Of a stretch of 64,000 bases of DNA, positions 23,340 through 34,148 are shown piece by piece. This DNA comes from Lenzites betulinus (taxonomy: Eukaryota > Basidiomycota > Agaricomycetes > Polyporales > Polyporaceae). The first letter of the stretch is position 1, and each line of letters opens with the position of its first letter. A program made the translations under genes and the position numbers. The stretch spans positions 248,001 to 312,000 of the forward strand of contig JABYQU010000001.1 in the NCBI GenBank assembly GCA_022264855.1. The letters are read 5' to 3'. The notes beneath the pieces were generated by a model. That model did no database searches. It had not been told where the DNA came from and saw only the letters and a list, made by a program, of their open reading frames with translations.

Positions 23340-26300
23340 CCTTGTTACGCTGGGTCTTACCAAGGCACTACGTCAAGGAGCTGCCCAAACCAATGCAACT
23401 CGTCACGCTGGGCCCTACTCGGGCACTCCGTCGAGGTGCAGCGGCCCCATCGCCATGCCACACGGCGCAAAGCTCATGCACGCCTTGCCCCTCTCCCGCC
23501 CACCCACTCACCAATGCCCTCCTCATTGGCCTTTCACAGCACCCCTCCCGTTGCAGCTCTCTCGGTGCTTGGCTGTGCTTGCTGCTGCTCACTCCTTGGT
23601 ATGTGAGCTGTCTGCGGCTCCCTTCCCTGTACCGTGATGCTAATGCGCCTCGTTCGGCGTCCCCAGATGCATGCGCCCCTGTACGGTCTTCACCCGCGCA
23701 GTGCATCGGGCATGCTCCACCTCGACTACCCATACACGATGCACGCCGCGGGCTCCATGATGCCCCAGACGTTCGAGGACTTCCCGGACACGCTGCGCAT
23801 GACATATGGGCGTCTCGCCAGTCGGCATCCAGGACACCGTCGCACGGAAGCAGCGGCTCGCCGGGCTACGGCCAATACATCTCCTACGCAATGCTGCTAG
23901 CGCCAAGCGTCGCACCAAGGCCATCACTCCAACGACCACCCTCACGCAAGGCATCAACGCGCGCTCTTGCGCTGGCCCAAGAGGCGTCGTAGGTAGCGAG
24001 GGGGGGTAGGCCTGTCGAAGATGCTAGGTGAGTGCGCGATGCACCCTCCTCTATCTCGACGACTTACTCTTGCACCGTAGCACATGTCGTGCGCCACGAT
24101 GTCTGCGGTACGCATCAACGAGGCTCATTGCCCCACGCGCACCGACTTGCCCTCTTGTAGCCGCTCTCGCAATCAATGTTCACAGAAGACGCGGGGCTGG
24201 CGTCGGTCGGCGGCGGTCTTCCTCTCACACCCGGGGTGCAGGCGACAGAAGATGCAAGTGGAGAAGGCCAATCGTAGACAGGTGAGTGAACGGGCCTCTT
24301 ATCTCCGTGCCAAATAGCTTACCATTGGACCGTAGCACGCCTCATGTGCCCCAATGTCTGCCGTACACCTCGGCGAGGCTCTCCTCGCACGCTGCACTGC
24401 TGTGATGCGGTACAGCCGCAAGTACGTCGCAGTACGCGGCTGTTGATCGAGGCGGTAGCGTGCCCTGCGCTCCAGGGGCTGCAGCACTGGAGCACGGAGT
24501 ACTTCGGCGCGAGGAACGTGAGCAGCGGGATAGCACTCGGGATCAGGAGCATCACGCGCAAGGAGGGCAAGCAGTGCCATGCCGTTCGTCCCGCCCCCCA
24601 CCGCCGGCAGCTCCCTTTCCGCCGAGGACGGCGCGCAGAACGCGCCCTTCCAATCCAGGGCGTTCAACATCTCCCCCGCCACCCCAGCGCAGAGCTCCTC
24701 GGGGCGTATCCCACCACGCCCGGCGAACCCGGCCCGCAGCTGTAGCCGCCCTCCACGGAGACGGTGCTGCAGACCGCGCAGAACGCGGCGACCACCGCGT
24801 TGGGCTACATGCAGTCCGCCGTGGGCGCCGCCGCGCAGTACCTCCCCCAGGGTGTCGTCGACCCCATGTCGTCGTACATGTGTGCGCATCCTGTCGTCCT
24901 CCGTCTTTTCCCCCTGTCTGATGCACGTTCCGCCAGCCACGTCTTCCGCAACCGCGACAATGCGCATCGCCCGTGCGCCCGCGCCAGGCTCCCGGGCCCG
25001 TGAGGCAGGGCCGGCGTCGCGAAGTTCTACGACGAGCGCGGCGATGCGAAGCGCTACGTGACTGCAGCGGCCTCGCGCGCGACGGGCGCGTATGCGCTCA
25101 ACGACCACGTCACTAGCGCGCTCCCGACCGAGCAGGATGCGCGAGCAGCGAAGGCTGACGAACAGCCGAGGGCTGCCCGCGCCCCCTACGCCCACCCGCG
25201 AGCACTTCGGCGCCCAGCCGGGCGACCACTCCTCCGGCGCAGGCGCGCTCCCCGGCATCCTGGAAGAGCCGCACGTCACGCGCCTACCCAAGGAGTCCGC
25301 GCACCTGCATTATGACTCTGGGCCGATCGACACCGAGGTGCAGGTCGCGCTCAAGCTCACCGAGCAAACCTTGGGCAACGAATCCGCCACAGGGGACGCG
25401 CGCCACGTCGGGGGTGTCGGCGCGCTCGTTGGCAGGCACGACGAGGGTGGCGTGGCGGTCCTCCCGGACGAGCGGGCGCGCGGGCAGGGCAACGGGACGC
25501 GGCCGACGGAGACGGTGAAGGCGGACGCGACCAAGGACGCCGACACCACGGAGAAGGCGGAGCGCCCCCGTGTCCGCATGCCCTCGCAGCCTCGACTCGC
25601 CCGTGCTGTACGTGCACGGGCTCGCGAAGCTCTTCCAGGCGGCGCAGATGCTGGACGAGCACACGAAGGCGGCCGCGCAGCAGTCGCTCACGTAGCTATA
25701 CATCGCTCTCCCGCCCACAAGCTGCGGCACGCGTTCAAGTTAAGGCGGCGGGCATCTTCGTCACCCGTGACATGGCGCTCCTACTCGACAAGTACGTCAT
25801 GTACCGCAAGGCGAGCCTGCGCGCGCAGCGCGCATCCGTGCTTCACCTGCCCGTGCTTGCGACAGCGCATCGGAGGGCCCATGAGCTGGCCGGGTGGGCT
25901 CCGCTAGTCGACCAGAGTGTGAGGCGGGACAACACGAGGCTGCGCGCGTCGTGTGAGTGGCAACGCAAACCCGTAGGGACGGCAGGAAGGACATATGTAC
26001 CACGGCAAGCAGAATGGTATGTACAATATACAATTGTCACATAAATTGCGAGCTAAGTCGAGCCAGCAGGGACGGGAACGTGAGATGGACGGCGGCGGAC
26101 CAGAGCAAGACGCCAGGCGGAGATGCAGGAGACGGAGCCGGAGACAAATCGCAGTTCGCCAGAATAGGCGCCCGAGTACACGGCCGCAATCTCTCACTCT
26201 CGCGCACGTTCTCTGCACTGCGGGCCGCCCCCATCACGCGTAGGGCGTGTCTTGCGCTGTTCCCAGAGTGACGGCGACTTCCAACTGTCCCCGCGGGGCA

Positions 26301-26660
26301 TGCTTGCTGTCTGAAGAGCACCACCCGGAGGACATGCGCTACCACGCTCCCCCTCGGCGCAATACGCCACCCTCCCTGAGTGCAGGCCCCGCCCACGGGT
26401 TTATCCCGGGTTACGAACGTGCATTGCGCGCTGAAAGATCGCGCAACGGCGATGCGTCTAACTTGTCGTGACATACGGCAGATCAACCATACGCCAACGC
26501 CACGGCGGTTTGTACGATCGACAAGCACATAGTCATCGTGAGCTCCATCGGCGATGAGTCCGCTTAGGGTGTTGCATACTGACGTGTGGTCATGCCATGC
26601 AGGCTGCACGAGTGCAGATAATAACTCCACCCATGTAATATACCACGCAGCCATCTATTT
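23340..26660. pseudogene. GC-rich stretch of decayed, possibly captured host-gene pieces in the transposon
   Basis: This 3.3-kb stretch has no long ORF in one frame, but protein-like pieces keep appearing in changing frames on the plus strand. Examples are HLDYPYTMHAAGSMMPQTFE (about 23715-23775), NAATTALGYMQSAVGAAAQY (about 24780-24840), KFYDERGDAKRYVTAAASRA (about 25021-25080) and HVGGVGALVGRHDEGGVAVL (about 25400-25460). The last two resemble small basidiomycete stress-type proteins with GGVGxL and GVAxLPDER motifs, known to me only as hypothetical proteins. GC content is high, unlike the AT-rich ends. This looks like transduplicated host sequence that has lost its frame. Confidence 0.5.
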
Positions 26661-26902
26661 TAGATCACAGTAGCGTGAATTAGCAGTACCACAGCCTCAA
26701 GCTGAGTGTGTAAGGATGCATCCCCGCTGGGCATCGAGGTATGCCCATTCCGTACTGAACACAACCTAAACATAATTTGAGCGGTTGCTATATTGTGACC
26801 GTCACAGTGCATCATGCACCGCGCGGCGAGTAACGCCTTGCCAGCGAACTTGCACATTCCCTCCACCTGCCTCAGTCTCCCAAGCCCCCGCAACGCGCCA
26901 GT

Positions 26903-29625
26903 ATGCCTTCGACGGGGAACAACTCATCGTTTCTCACAAGCCCCATCAACCTCACGCCGAGTTCAAATTGTCAGAGCCTGCCCGATATTCTCAGCACACA
27001 CGCCAGCACCACAGACTTTGGGCCCCTGGCTGCAACACGGAACTCTTTTGCCGGTCTGTATCCTGATAGCCATGTTGACATCTTCTCAATGGTATGCTAC
27101 CCATTATCAATCCACCAACACCGACATCACCATCATTTAACCTCGTATATCAGACTCCTCAAGGCACTCCCAATCGCACAGCGGCTCACATCATCTGCAC
27201 CGCGCCCCATGAACTCCTCCTCAATAATGAGGTCTACAAATATGTCTTGCGTCGCAACATGGAGCTTTTAGAGATGAATGCCAGCCTCAATCGTGCTCTG
27301 GGTGAGATGCAGGGGCGACAGCAGGAACAGAGGTGTCTAGTCCCTCTCTCATGCATTGATTGCTACTGACCACACACCAGGGACATGTACAAAGACCTCA
27401 CGCAAAAGATCACAGCTATTGGGGCCAGTAATCCGCTGTCTGGCAGGAGCCCGGGGCCCTTGGATGACCATACCCAGGGGAGTCTGTCACGCGATGATTT
27501 CCCGCTGATCACATACTGGTCAAAAGCCTCGTGGGCGCCGTATCTACAGGGTGGAGATGAGTACCACGCACGCAACGACACAAACGGCATACGACGCTAC
27601 TTACAGGACTCGGACGGGAACACGGTGCCAAAAGCTCGAGTCACCGCTATGGCCGAACACCAGCGACGCCTCTGGCAAAAATATCGTAACCAAGGCAATA
27701 TCCCCACAAAATGGTCCCATGCGGCCAGCGACATCTTTGCTGACCACCGTCGAGAGATGTACAGCGGATTCCCGGAGTTCGCGTACTGCGATTCACACTG
27801 GAAGCTTGCGCTATTTGCCAGTGACCGCTATCCAAGCTGGGTACGACGGCGTCGCACCAGTGCTGACAAGGATGAGGGTGGGCCAGATGCAGTCACTTCA
27901 GGGGACGAGCCAGAGGATGATGCCAAAGCCCACACCGTGCGGGTCCCCAAGCGCACAGCCATCGCCTCAGCACCTGAACAACCACCGAAGCCCAAGCGTG
28001 CCCGAATCCAGCGCGGTGCGCCCGTGCCCATCTCATGCCTCCCCACCGTGCTATATATGCTCATGATTATCCAACAGCTTCGCCCACGGTATTGGAGAGT
28101 CGCGCACCCACGCCTGAAGAATGGCCGTATTCTCGCTCAGCCTCCCCGCAGGCAATCCCGGCTCCTTGTGTGTCGATTCTTGACAATGCAAGCCGCTGCA
28201 AGGCGTTGCTAGACAACGTTATGGTGAGTATCAGATTCGTGCATCTGCGCTTATGGCGACATACAAGACTCTCACATGTGTTGTCATCATGCACAGCGTG
28301 GTGGAATGCCAGCAAGCACACCCTTGGCCACACCCACCATCACTGTATCCTCCATCGCTGCACCTGGGCCATCTGCTTCCCTTGGCGATAACAATGTTCC
28401 TGCGGGCCTGAGTGCTATCATTAACGATCCCAGTCCGCCTGAGGCAGGACCTTCGACCAATGTCGCCGCGGTGGCTTCAATATGCAAGTCATCGCTGTTG
28501 TCTTATGCTATATCTAACTGATATGGTCATCACAGCACACCCGCCCCCAGGGTCGGGTCCCCCAATGTCTGCGTCACTCTCCACCGCAAAGGTGACGAAG
28601 TTGCGTGTGATGAAGATGTCGACTACCGCACGGTGAGTACACATGTCCACAGCAGTGGGTAAGCTATTGAAAATGTCCCGAACAGCAACCTTGCGGCAAT
28701 CGCGTATCTGGCGGGGAACCCAAACCCGACAGCGGACGAATTCAACAGATATTACGAGAGCCTATCTCCTGACGACTCGATAGTATGTTTTCATACCTCT
28801 CCCATACTCTCATACTTAGGATGATCTGGGTAGCTTAACGACACAAGGTAATTCCCAGACACCTTCTGCGTCATCATATGCTTATCGCCTTCAATCAGGC
28901 ATCGGTTTGCTCAGGCACACACCGCAAAGAACCCTGGGGCAACAGCTCAAGACATTGTGAATGCATTTGACAGCGCCACAGAAGATGTCCTGCAGGTGAG
29001 CGCATTTCCCTGCTGCTGTTTCGTAACACCATACCCTGTTCCTTCAGATGACTGCCATATCGTCCTCGCTCAATCCTTGGACCCGCTCTCTCTCCCCGTG
29101 CCCACTCTGTCTCTCTCTCCTGTTCTGTCTCTCTTGCTCTGTGACCTCATGCTTGCCCTGGTTCTCGCTCATGCTGTCATCGTTGCTCGCCCTCTTGTCA
29201 CCACCTCCGCGGCCCTTCGCATTGCCCTCCTCCCAACGTCGTCACGGCTCTGCGACTCGCCCTGCTCCCACTGTCCTCCTAGCTCGCTGTCATATCATGC
29301 CGCACCCTGCGCCGCCCTTGCCTTTGCCGTCCGCCTATGAGCCTGCTCTCTCGTCGACATGTGTTCTCACTCGTGGCCTCATCATCGCTTGCTCTCAGGG
29401 CACTCTCTTGGGCTTTCGCCGTTGCCATTACTGCCTCCCCTACCCTCGCTTTTTTACCGCCTCACTTGCCTGTGTTTTGTTGCTGTGGCCGTCCCGACTC
29501 CCAGGCACACGCTCATATCTAACTGTGAATTTACGCTAGGACTTCCGTGCTGCAGCTATGGCGAAGGCAAGTAAGCTGACAAAGGCACGCACGCCTAAGG
29601 GCAAGGGCAAGGAGAAGGCATCCTA
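26903..29625 (+). CDS. Third transposon gene, multi-exon, unknown function (TnpA-like candidate)
   Basis: Four exons are firm (26903-27091, 27154-27332, 27381-28015, 28078-28223) and encode about 383 aa. Later exons, up to a Lys-rich end (KARTPKGKGKEKAS, stop at 29623-29625), are plausible but their joins are uncertain. A coiled-coil-like helix (RNMELLEMNASLNRALGEMQ) precedes a conserved-looking block with LITYWSKASWAPYLQGG, QRRLWQKYRNQGNIPTKW and MYSGFPEFAYCDSHWKLALF. The 'FPEf-yCdsHWK' pattern recalls hypothetical proteins in other agaricomycete genomes. Basic and Pro/Ser-rich parts follow. It lies inside the TIRs, so it is probably the DNA-binding partner of Tnp2. That role is inferred. 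Confidence 0.6.
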
Positions 29626-29708
29626 AACCGGTGAGCATAGCTATCTATTACTGATCACTTATACCAATGTCATATGCGACAGGCGATGTGCATCATGGCA
29701 AGCAGTAC

Positions 29709-29776
29709 GCGGGCGGCAGCAGGCGGCGGGTGCGGGCAGGCGGGCGGCGGGTGCGGGCGGGCGGGCGAGCGGGCGG
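29709..29776. repeat. GCGGGCGG-rich minisatellite
   Basis: Short irregular repeats of GCGGGCGG and GGCGGGTGCGGGC lie just after the third transposon gene. They are strongly G-rich on the plus strand and could form G-quadruplexes. Confidence 0.7.
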
Positions 29777-29997
29777 TGATTCGGGCAAACTGTACTAGCG
29801 GGACCATCGTGTGTAATATGATCGTATTGATCGCCTTATTGCTATCTGAACGCGCCATACGAGAGTGGACGGCGCAATATGATATATATGCCCTGGCAGA
29901 TTCAGGTCGAATAGGACATAGCGGCATATGGCCCCATTTGATAAGTGGTCCCATATTTGGTTCCCATCGGTCAGTAATATAGATGGCATATAACGCC

Positions 29998-30024
29998 CTA
30001 AGCGCCCAGATGCGTTTCTCACCG
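29998..30024 (-). repeat. Inner inverted repeat, right copy
   Basis: This is the partner of 18492-18518 in opposite orientation (25 of 27). It is followed by GTTCAATCC near 30027, again a B-box-like motif. Confidence 0.75.
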
Positions 30025-30194
30025 GGGTTCAATCCTGGTGATGGGCATTTTCTAAAATGGCCTCTAGCTGTGATTTGTAGATGTGCTGGCATATACTGGG
30101 TGGTCTGAACAGACAGTGAGGTAGGTATATTTATATTGACCTATACACTAGGTATAATACTTTTTCTACACTAGGGCAAGGTCTTTTACCAGTC

Positions 30195-30391
30195 ACTCTG
30201 TCTGATATCAAGTTAGTCACCAGCCACAAGTGACTTGTGCCAGTCCCTATGCCTGGCCCAAGTCAGCCCTGCCTGGTTTCAGTAAGTGGGCGTTGCTGAT
30301 GCAAGGCGGTTTTGACTTGGACTGGCAGGGTGTCTGGAGTGCCTGTACGCCTTGCCCAAGTCACTCAAGGCACATGCGCACTTTGCTGATG
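30195..30391 (-). repeat. Right terminal inverted repeat and subterminal repeats of the DNA transposon
   Basis: The TIR is 30376-30391. Before it are several CAAGTCA/CAAGTGACTTG/GACTTGG motifs (near 30210, 30226, 30262, 30314 and 30356), in inverted relation to those at the left end. Confidence 0.75.
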
Positions 30392-33300
30392 TAGACAACG
30401 TTCTGGCGGATGCGCTGTCGCGTATCTACACCAACGACTCGCCCGCAACGGTGCGTGCACCTTCCGAGTATGTTGTCCACGATGACGCTGAGCCGTTACC
30501 GATCGTGGCTTCGCACTCCGTGGTACTTGCGGCCGATGACGCACCTTCTCCTCTCAATGTTGAAGGGCGTCGACGCTCGTCCCGAGTCACCCGCGGGGCT
30601 CGTCCTTGGGCTGCCCCAACGGTACTTCCGAGCACTCCTGCCATGACGGCATCTGCTCCTGCGGCGGAGACAAAGCGCCTTCGTCGCCCGGCTGCCCCGT
30701 TAGCTCAGCCGACGTTTGCCCAACGAGCAAACGAACGTACCTCTTCCACTCGACGAACGGCCGCGGCGTCAACGCCGACGGCGCCGACCGCTCACCGCGA
30801 TGTACGAGCTTCTCTGGCTCCGGAATCGGGTCGTCCTGAGACTGCTCGCGAGTTCGCGAAACGAATTCGTCGTGTTGTCCTGCATGTTCCTCCTGCAGTA
30901 CGACAGGAGGGCGCATCAGTGCCTTCAGAACTCGCTGTAGAAGCACCGAACTTACCTAGGCCTGACGAGGGCAACCAACGGGGCGACAGCGAACCTCCTG
31001 TCGGAGACGTGGAGGGCGAAAGCAACTCGCTGGCGGCAGAGGACGCCCGTCTAAACGCCGCTCGTGAGAAGCTATCACAACAAGCGGTCTTCCTTACGTA
31101 CCTCTCGGGGAGCTCGGACGGCGTGGACCTTGTCGCTTCTCTCGCCGGGCGCTATGCGGAAGACAAGTTCTTCGCCAAGATCCTTGATCAACCTAAGGCT
31201 TTCAAGAATTTCCACTGCGAAGGTGGACTTATTTACCTTCATGAGAACGAACGGGATGTGCTCTGCCTCCCTGAGGTCCTGGTGAACGGGCGAAGCGTCA
31301 GAGAAATAGTGATCTCTCACGGTCACTCTTTACTGGCTCACCTAGGTTCCTACAAAACCTTATGTTTGCTCCGAGACCATGTCTGGTGGAAATCAATGGC
31401 GGGTGACATACGGAAGTACTGTGACACTTGCCACACCTGCAAAAGGAGTAAGCCAAGCAATCAACGACCTTTCGGACTGCTGAACCCGCTCACCATACCT
31501 AAGGTACCATGGGAAGTCATAGGGATCGACTTCGTTGGGCCAATGCCCGACTCGCGCGATCGAAATGGTGTCTACGACTCCATTGCCGTGATCATTGACT
31601 TGCTCAGTGGTATGGTTCATCTAGTTCCCTGCCGAACCAATTATACTGCTAGACAGGTAGCTGAACTCGTGTTTGCTGAGGTCTACAAACACCACGGGAT
31701 GCCCCGTGCGATAGTTAGTGACCGCGACTCGTTGTTCACGAGTACTTTTTGGACCCACTTGCACCGCCTCGTCGGCGTTGAGTTGCGAATGTCCAGTGCT
31801 TATCATCCGGAGTCGGATGGATCGACGGAGCGGGCCAATCGTACGGTGACACAAATGTTGCGTCAGTGCATTGGTCCGTCCCAGCACGACTGGGTCACTA
31901 AACTGCCTGCGATCGAGTTTGCTATAAATATTGCTCGATCAGACTCAACCGGGTACTCTCCATTTTTCTTGAACACGGGCCGCATGCCTCGATCCATGAT
32001 CTGGAACGATGCCAAGTCCGATGAATATCCCGGTGTGTGTGTCTTTGCTCAGAGGGTGAAACACGCCATCATGGCAGCACACGATAGTATTTTAGCTGCT
32101 CGAGTCAAACAAACTCGCGACGCCAATAGAAAACGCCGCGCGACCCCCTTCCAAGTCGGCGATCTGGCGTATATCTCCACGAAAAATATTTCTCTACCAA
32201 AGGGGCTGGCGCGGAAGCTATCACCCAAGTACATTGGTCCGTATCGGATTGATCGTGACTTCGGGAATAGTTCGTTCCAGATCGACCTGCCCAGTAACCT
32301 GAAGCAGCGGGGTGTTCACAATGTGTTCCACTCCTCCTTGTTGCGCATTCATGAGCCCAATGACGACCGCCTGTTCCCTGGTCGGTTGGAGACTCAGGTT
32401 GCAGAGTTTGCTGATCGGGACGAAGAATGGGTAATAACTCATATTGTTTCCCACAAAGGCGCTCGAGAGGATGCGATATTTGAAGCTTTGTGGCGTTCGG
32501 GTGATCGAACTTGGGTACCATATCGGGAAGTGCGAAACACCCGCGCGGTTGGTGAATATATGGAAGCTCTGGGAATTGGGCACATTAGTCAACTCACGGC
32601 GGGACAAGGCAAGCCGCCTTCCGACGATCCTCAAATTTTCCTTGGGGCTGTAAGTGCTCACCCTGTACCGCGTCCGGCGCCCTATAAGAGGGTGCCACTT
32701 GCGAGGATTGTTTCGACAGCTCGTCGACAGTCTCTTCCTCCCTCCAGACATCCTCTACCTCTCCGACGCCCAGCTCCCTTCCCTTCTCGACCCCGTTTTC
32801 CTATTCCGTCCCGTGCCCGACACCGGACACCTGGCCTGACACTCTACGCTACCCTCGCCGCCTTCGTGATCTTCGCCATCATGGTGGCTGCTTTCTCTGA
32901 CCATTCGTCGCTCGACCGGCTGGCTAACGGCAACGTTATCTTGCACCGCAACCCCGGTGGCGGCCGTCACCAGTACACGCTGGACCAACTGCGTCTCTAC
33001 TCTGACTTCGACTATGCCCTCCGAAGCGACCGCCTCTCCGGACCGGGACTCGTCGTCCCCGCAGGTTACACGGAGTTCCGTGACTTGTGGGCTCAGGACA
33101 CTCAGTGTCGCTACCAGTTCGCGGCTTACGACGTCGAGACTGGCGACGTTGATCTCGTCGGCGTCCACCTGCCTCCCGACCAACTGGCGCCTCGCACGGC
33201 CCAGACAGAGCCTGTCATCGCTCCGCGCGCTCCTCCCCAGGCCTTTGTCGCGCCTACTCCGAACGAACGACTCGAGGCTCGTCGCCGTACGATCATCGAC

Positions 33301-33711
33301 ACATTAATGCTTGACCAACTCGAGCGCGGGCAACGCATTCAAGACGAGATACGTGCCCGCCGCGAACGTCGCCTTGCTCCAGGGTTCGTCCCGCAGGACG
33401 TCTCCCAGAGCCGCAAGGCCCGACCGAACCGCGTCCGCGCTCCCCGTCCCACGCCGTCGGTCGAACGGGCTACTACCCTCGGTAGGAACACGCCGTCCGC
33501 TCCCAAGGCCGCGAAGTCCAAAGCCACTCGCTCTACGCCTCGCGCTACCACCCGCTCCTCGGCGAAGGGCAAAGCGCCGGACACCGTCATGGACGTGGAC
33601 ACCCCTGGCGCCTCCACCTCGACTTCTGCCTCCGGCGCGAGTGCTGCTCAGCCGAAGAAGACTTCGGAGCCACCCGCTGAGGACGAGGAGCTCATCGACT
33701 TCGAGGATTGA
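30392..33711 (+). pseudogene. pol: pol, 3' part: end of RNase H, integrase, chromodomain-like segment, C-terminal extension
   Basis: The host frame resumes at GTA (30391-30393) with DNVLADALSRIY, the standard end of gypsy RNase H. A disordered linker of about 220 residues follows. The integrase has an HHCC zinc domain (HGHSLLAHLGSYKT ... CDTCHTCKRSK) and a DDE core (IDFVGPM, IVSDRDSLFTS, HPESDGSTERANRT). A chromodomain-like piece (EEWVITHIVSHKGA ... GDRTWVPYREV) may guide integration. About 280 more residues, from MVAAFSDHSSL near 32880, form an extension that ends acidic (EDEELIDFED). The sequence itself is undamaged. It is a pseudogene only because the transposon separates it from the first half. 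Confidence 0.92.
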
Positions 33712-33748
33712 TACATCGTTGCAGTGGCCCCGCCGAGACAGGACCACT

Positions 33749-33759
33749 GGGAGGGCGGA
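33749..33759 (+). other. Polypurine tract of the gypsy element
   Basis: GGGAGGGCGGA lies directly before the right LTR, where plus-strand DNA synthesis is primed. The single C is a small departure from a perfect purine run. Confidence 0.7.
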
Positions 33760-34054
33760 TGTAACGACCAGGCGCCGGTGCTCTGACCGGCGCTGCCGTC
33801 CCCGACTTGACTCTTTCCTATTCCAGTTTATCCGCCTTTTTGCTTACTATTTTGCTCGCTCGGCGTTCGCTTGGTATTCCCTCCGAACGCCCTAGGCTCT
33901 AAAATACTTGACCTCCCCCGTACTATAAAACCCGTGTATTTCTGTACGGCTGAGGCATCGTTCTTTCTGCAATCGACTAGACCGTATACCTGTCTTTCAG
34001 CGTTTGAGCGTTCTCTGCGACGACCTCCTTCCCAATCTGGTTGCCGGCGTCACA
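33760..34054 (+). repeat. Right LTR (295 bp) of the gypsy element
   Basis: It is identical by eye to the left LTR and is followed by GCCTT (34055-34059), the target duplication. Confidence 0.95.
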
Positions 34055-34148
34055 GCCTTGGACTGCCTACTCATACATCATTTGGCTTTCTGCTGATATC
34101 GTCATGTCCTACGAGCGGCCCAACTCCCCGAACCCTGGGGCGATGGAA

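Larger units (their letters stand above)
16716..30391 (+). mobile_element. 13.7-kb Tnp2 (CACTA/EnSpm-like) DNA transposon nested in gypsy pol
   Basis: The ends are inverted repeats, CATCAGCAAAGTGCGC at 16716-16731 and its complement at 30376-30391 (16 of 16). TA flanks both sides (16714-16715 and 30392-30393), a 2-bp target duplication. The host codons GTA and GAC join exactly once one copy is removed, which fixes both borders. It contains an intact Tnp2 transposase gene, a convergent 295-aa gene, decayed captured-looking sequence and a third plus-strand gene. Repeats of TGACTTG/CAAGTCA crowd both ends, as in CACTA elements. The termini are CATCAG rather than CACTA/CACTG, so the exact clade is open. 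Confidence 0.92.
11043..34054 (+). mobile_element. Ty3/gypsy LTR retrotransposon, interrupted by a nested DNA transposon
   Basis: The element is bounded by two 295-bp direct repeats that start TG and end CA, and it is flanked by a perfect 5-bp duplication GCCTT (11038-11042 and 34055-34059). I saw no difference between the two LTRs, so the insertion is young. Order inside: gag with a CCHC knuckle, aspartic protease, reverse transcriptase, RNase H (broken at 16715), then after the nested insert the rest of RNase H, integrase, a chromodomain-like segment and an unusual C-terminal extension. Protease-RT-RNaseH-integrase order is the Ty3/gypsy order. Without the 13,676-bp insert and one TA, the element would be 9,334 bp. 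I could not find a tRNA primer-binding site after the left LTR. Confidence 0.95.

Noticed and set aside
29030..29540. Leucine/cysteine-rich ORFs (membrane protein?)
   Set aside because: The stretch is a long pyrimidine-rich run (CTCTCTC) that makes Leu/Ser/Pro in any frame. It is more likely an intron or a Pro-rich part of the third transposon gene.
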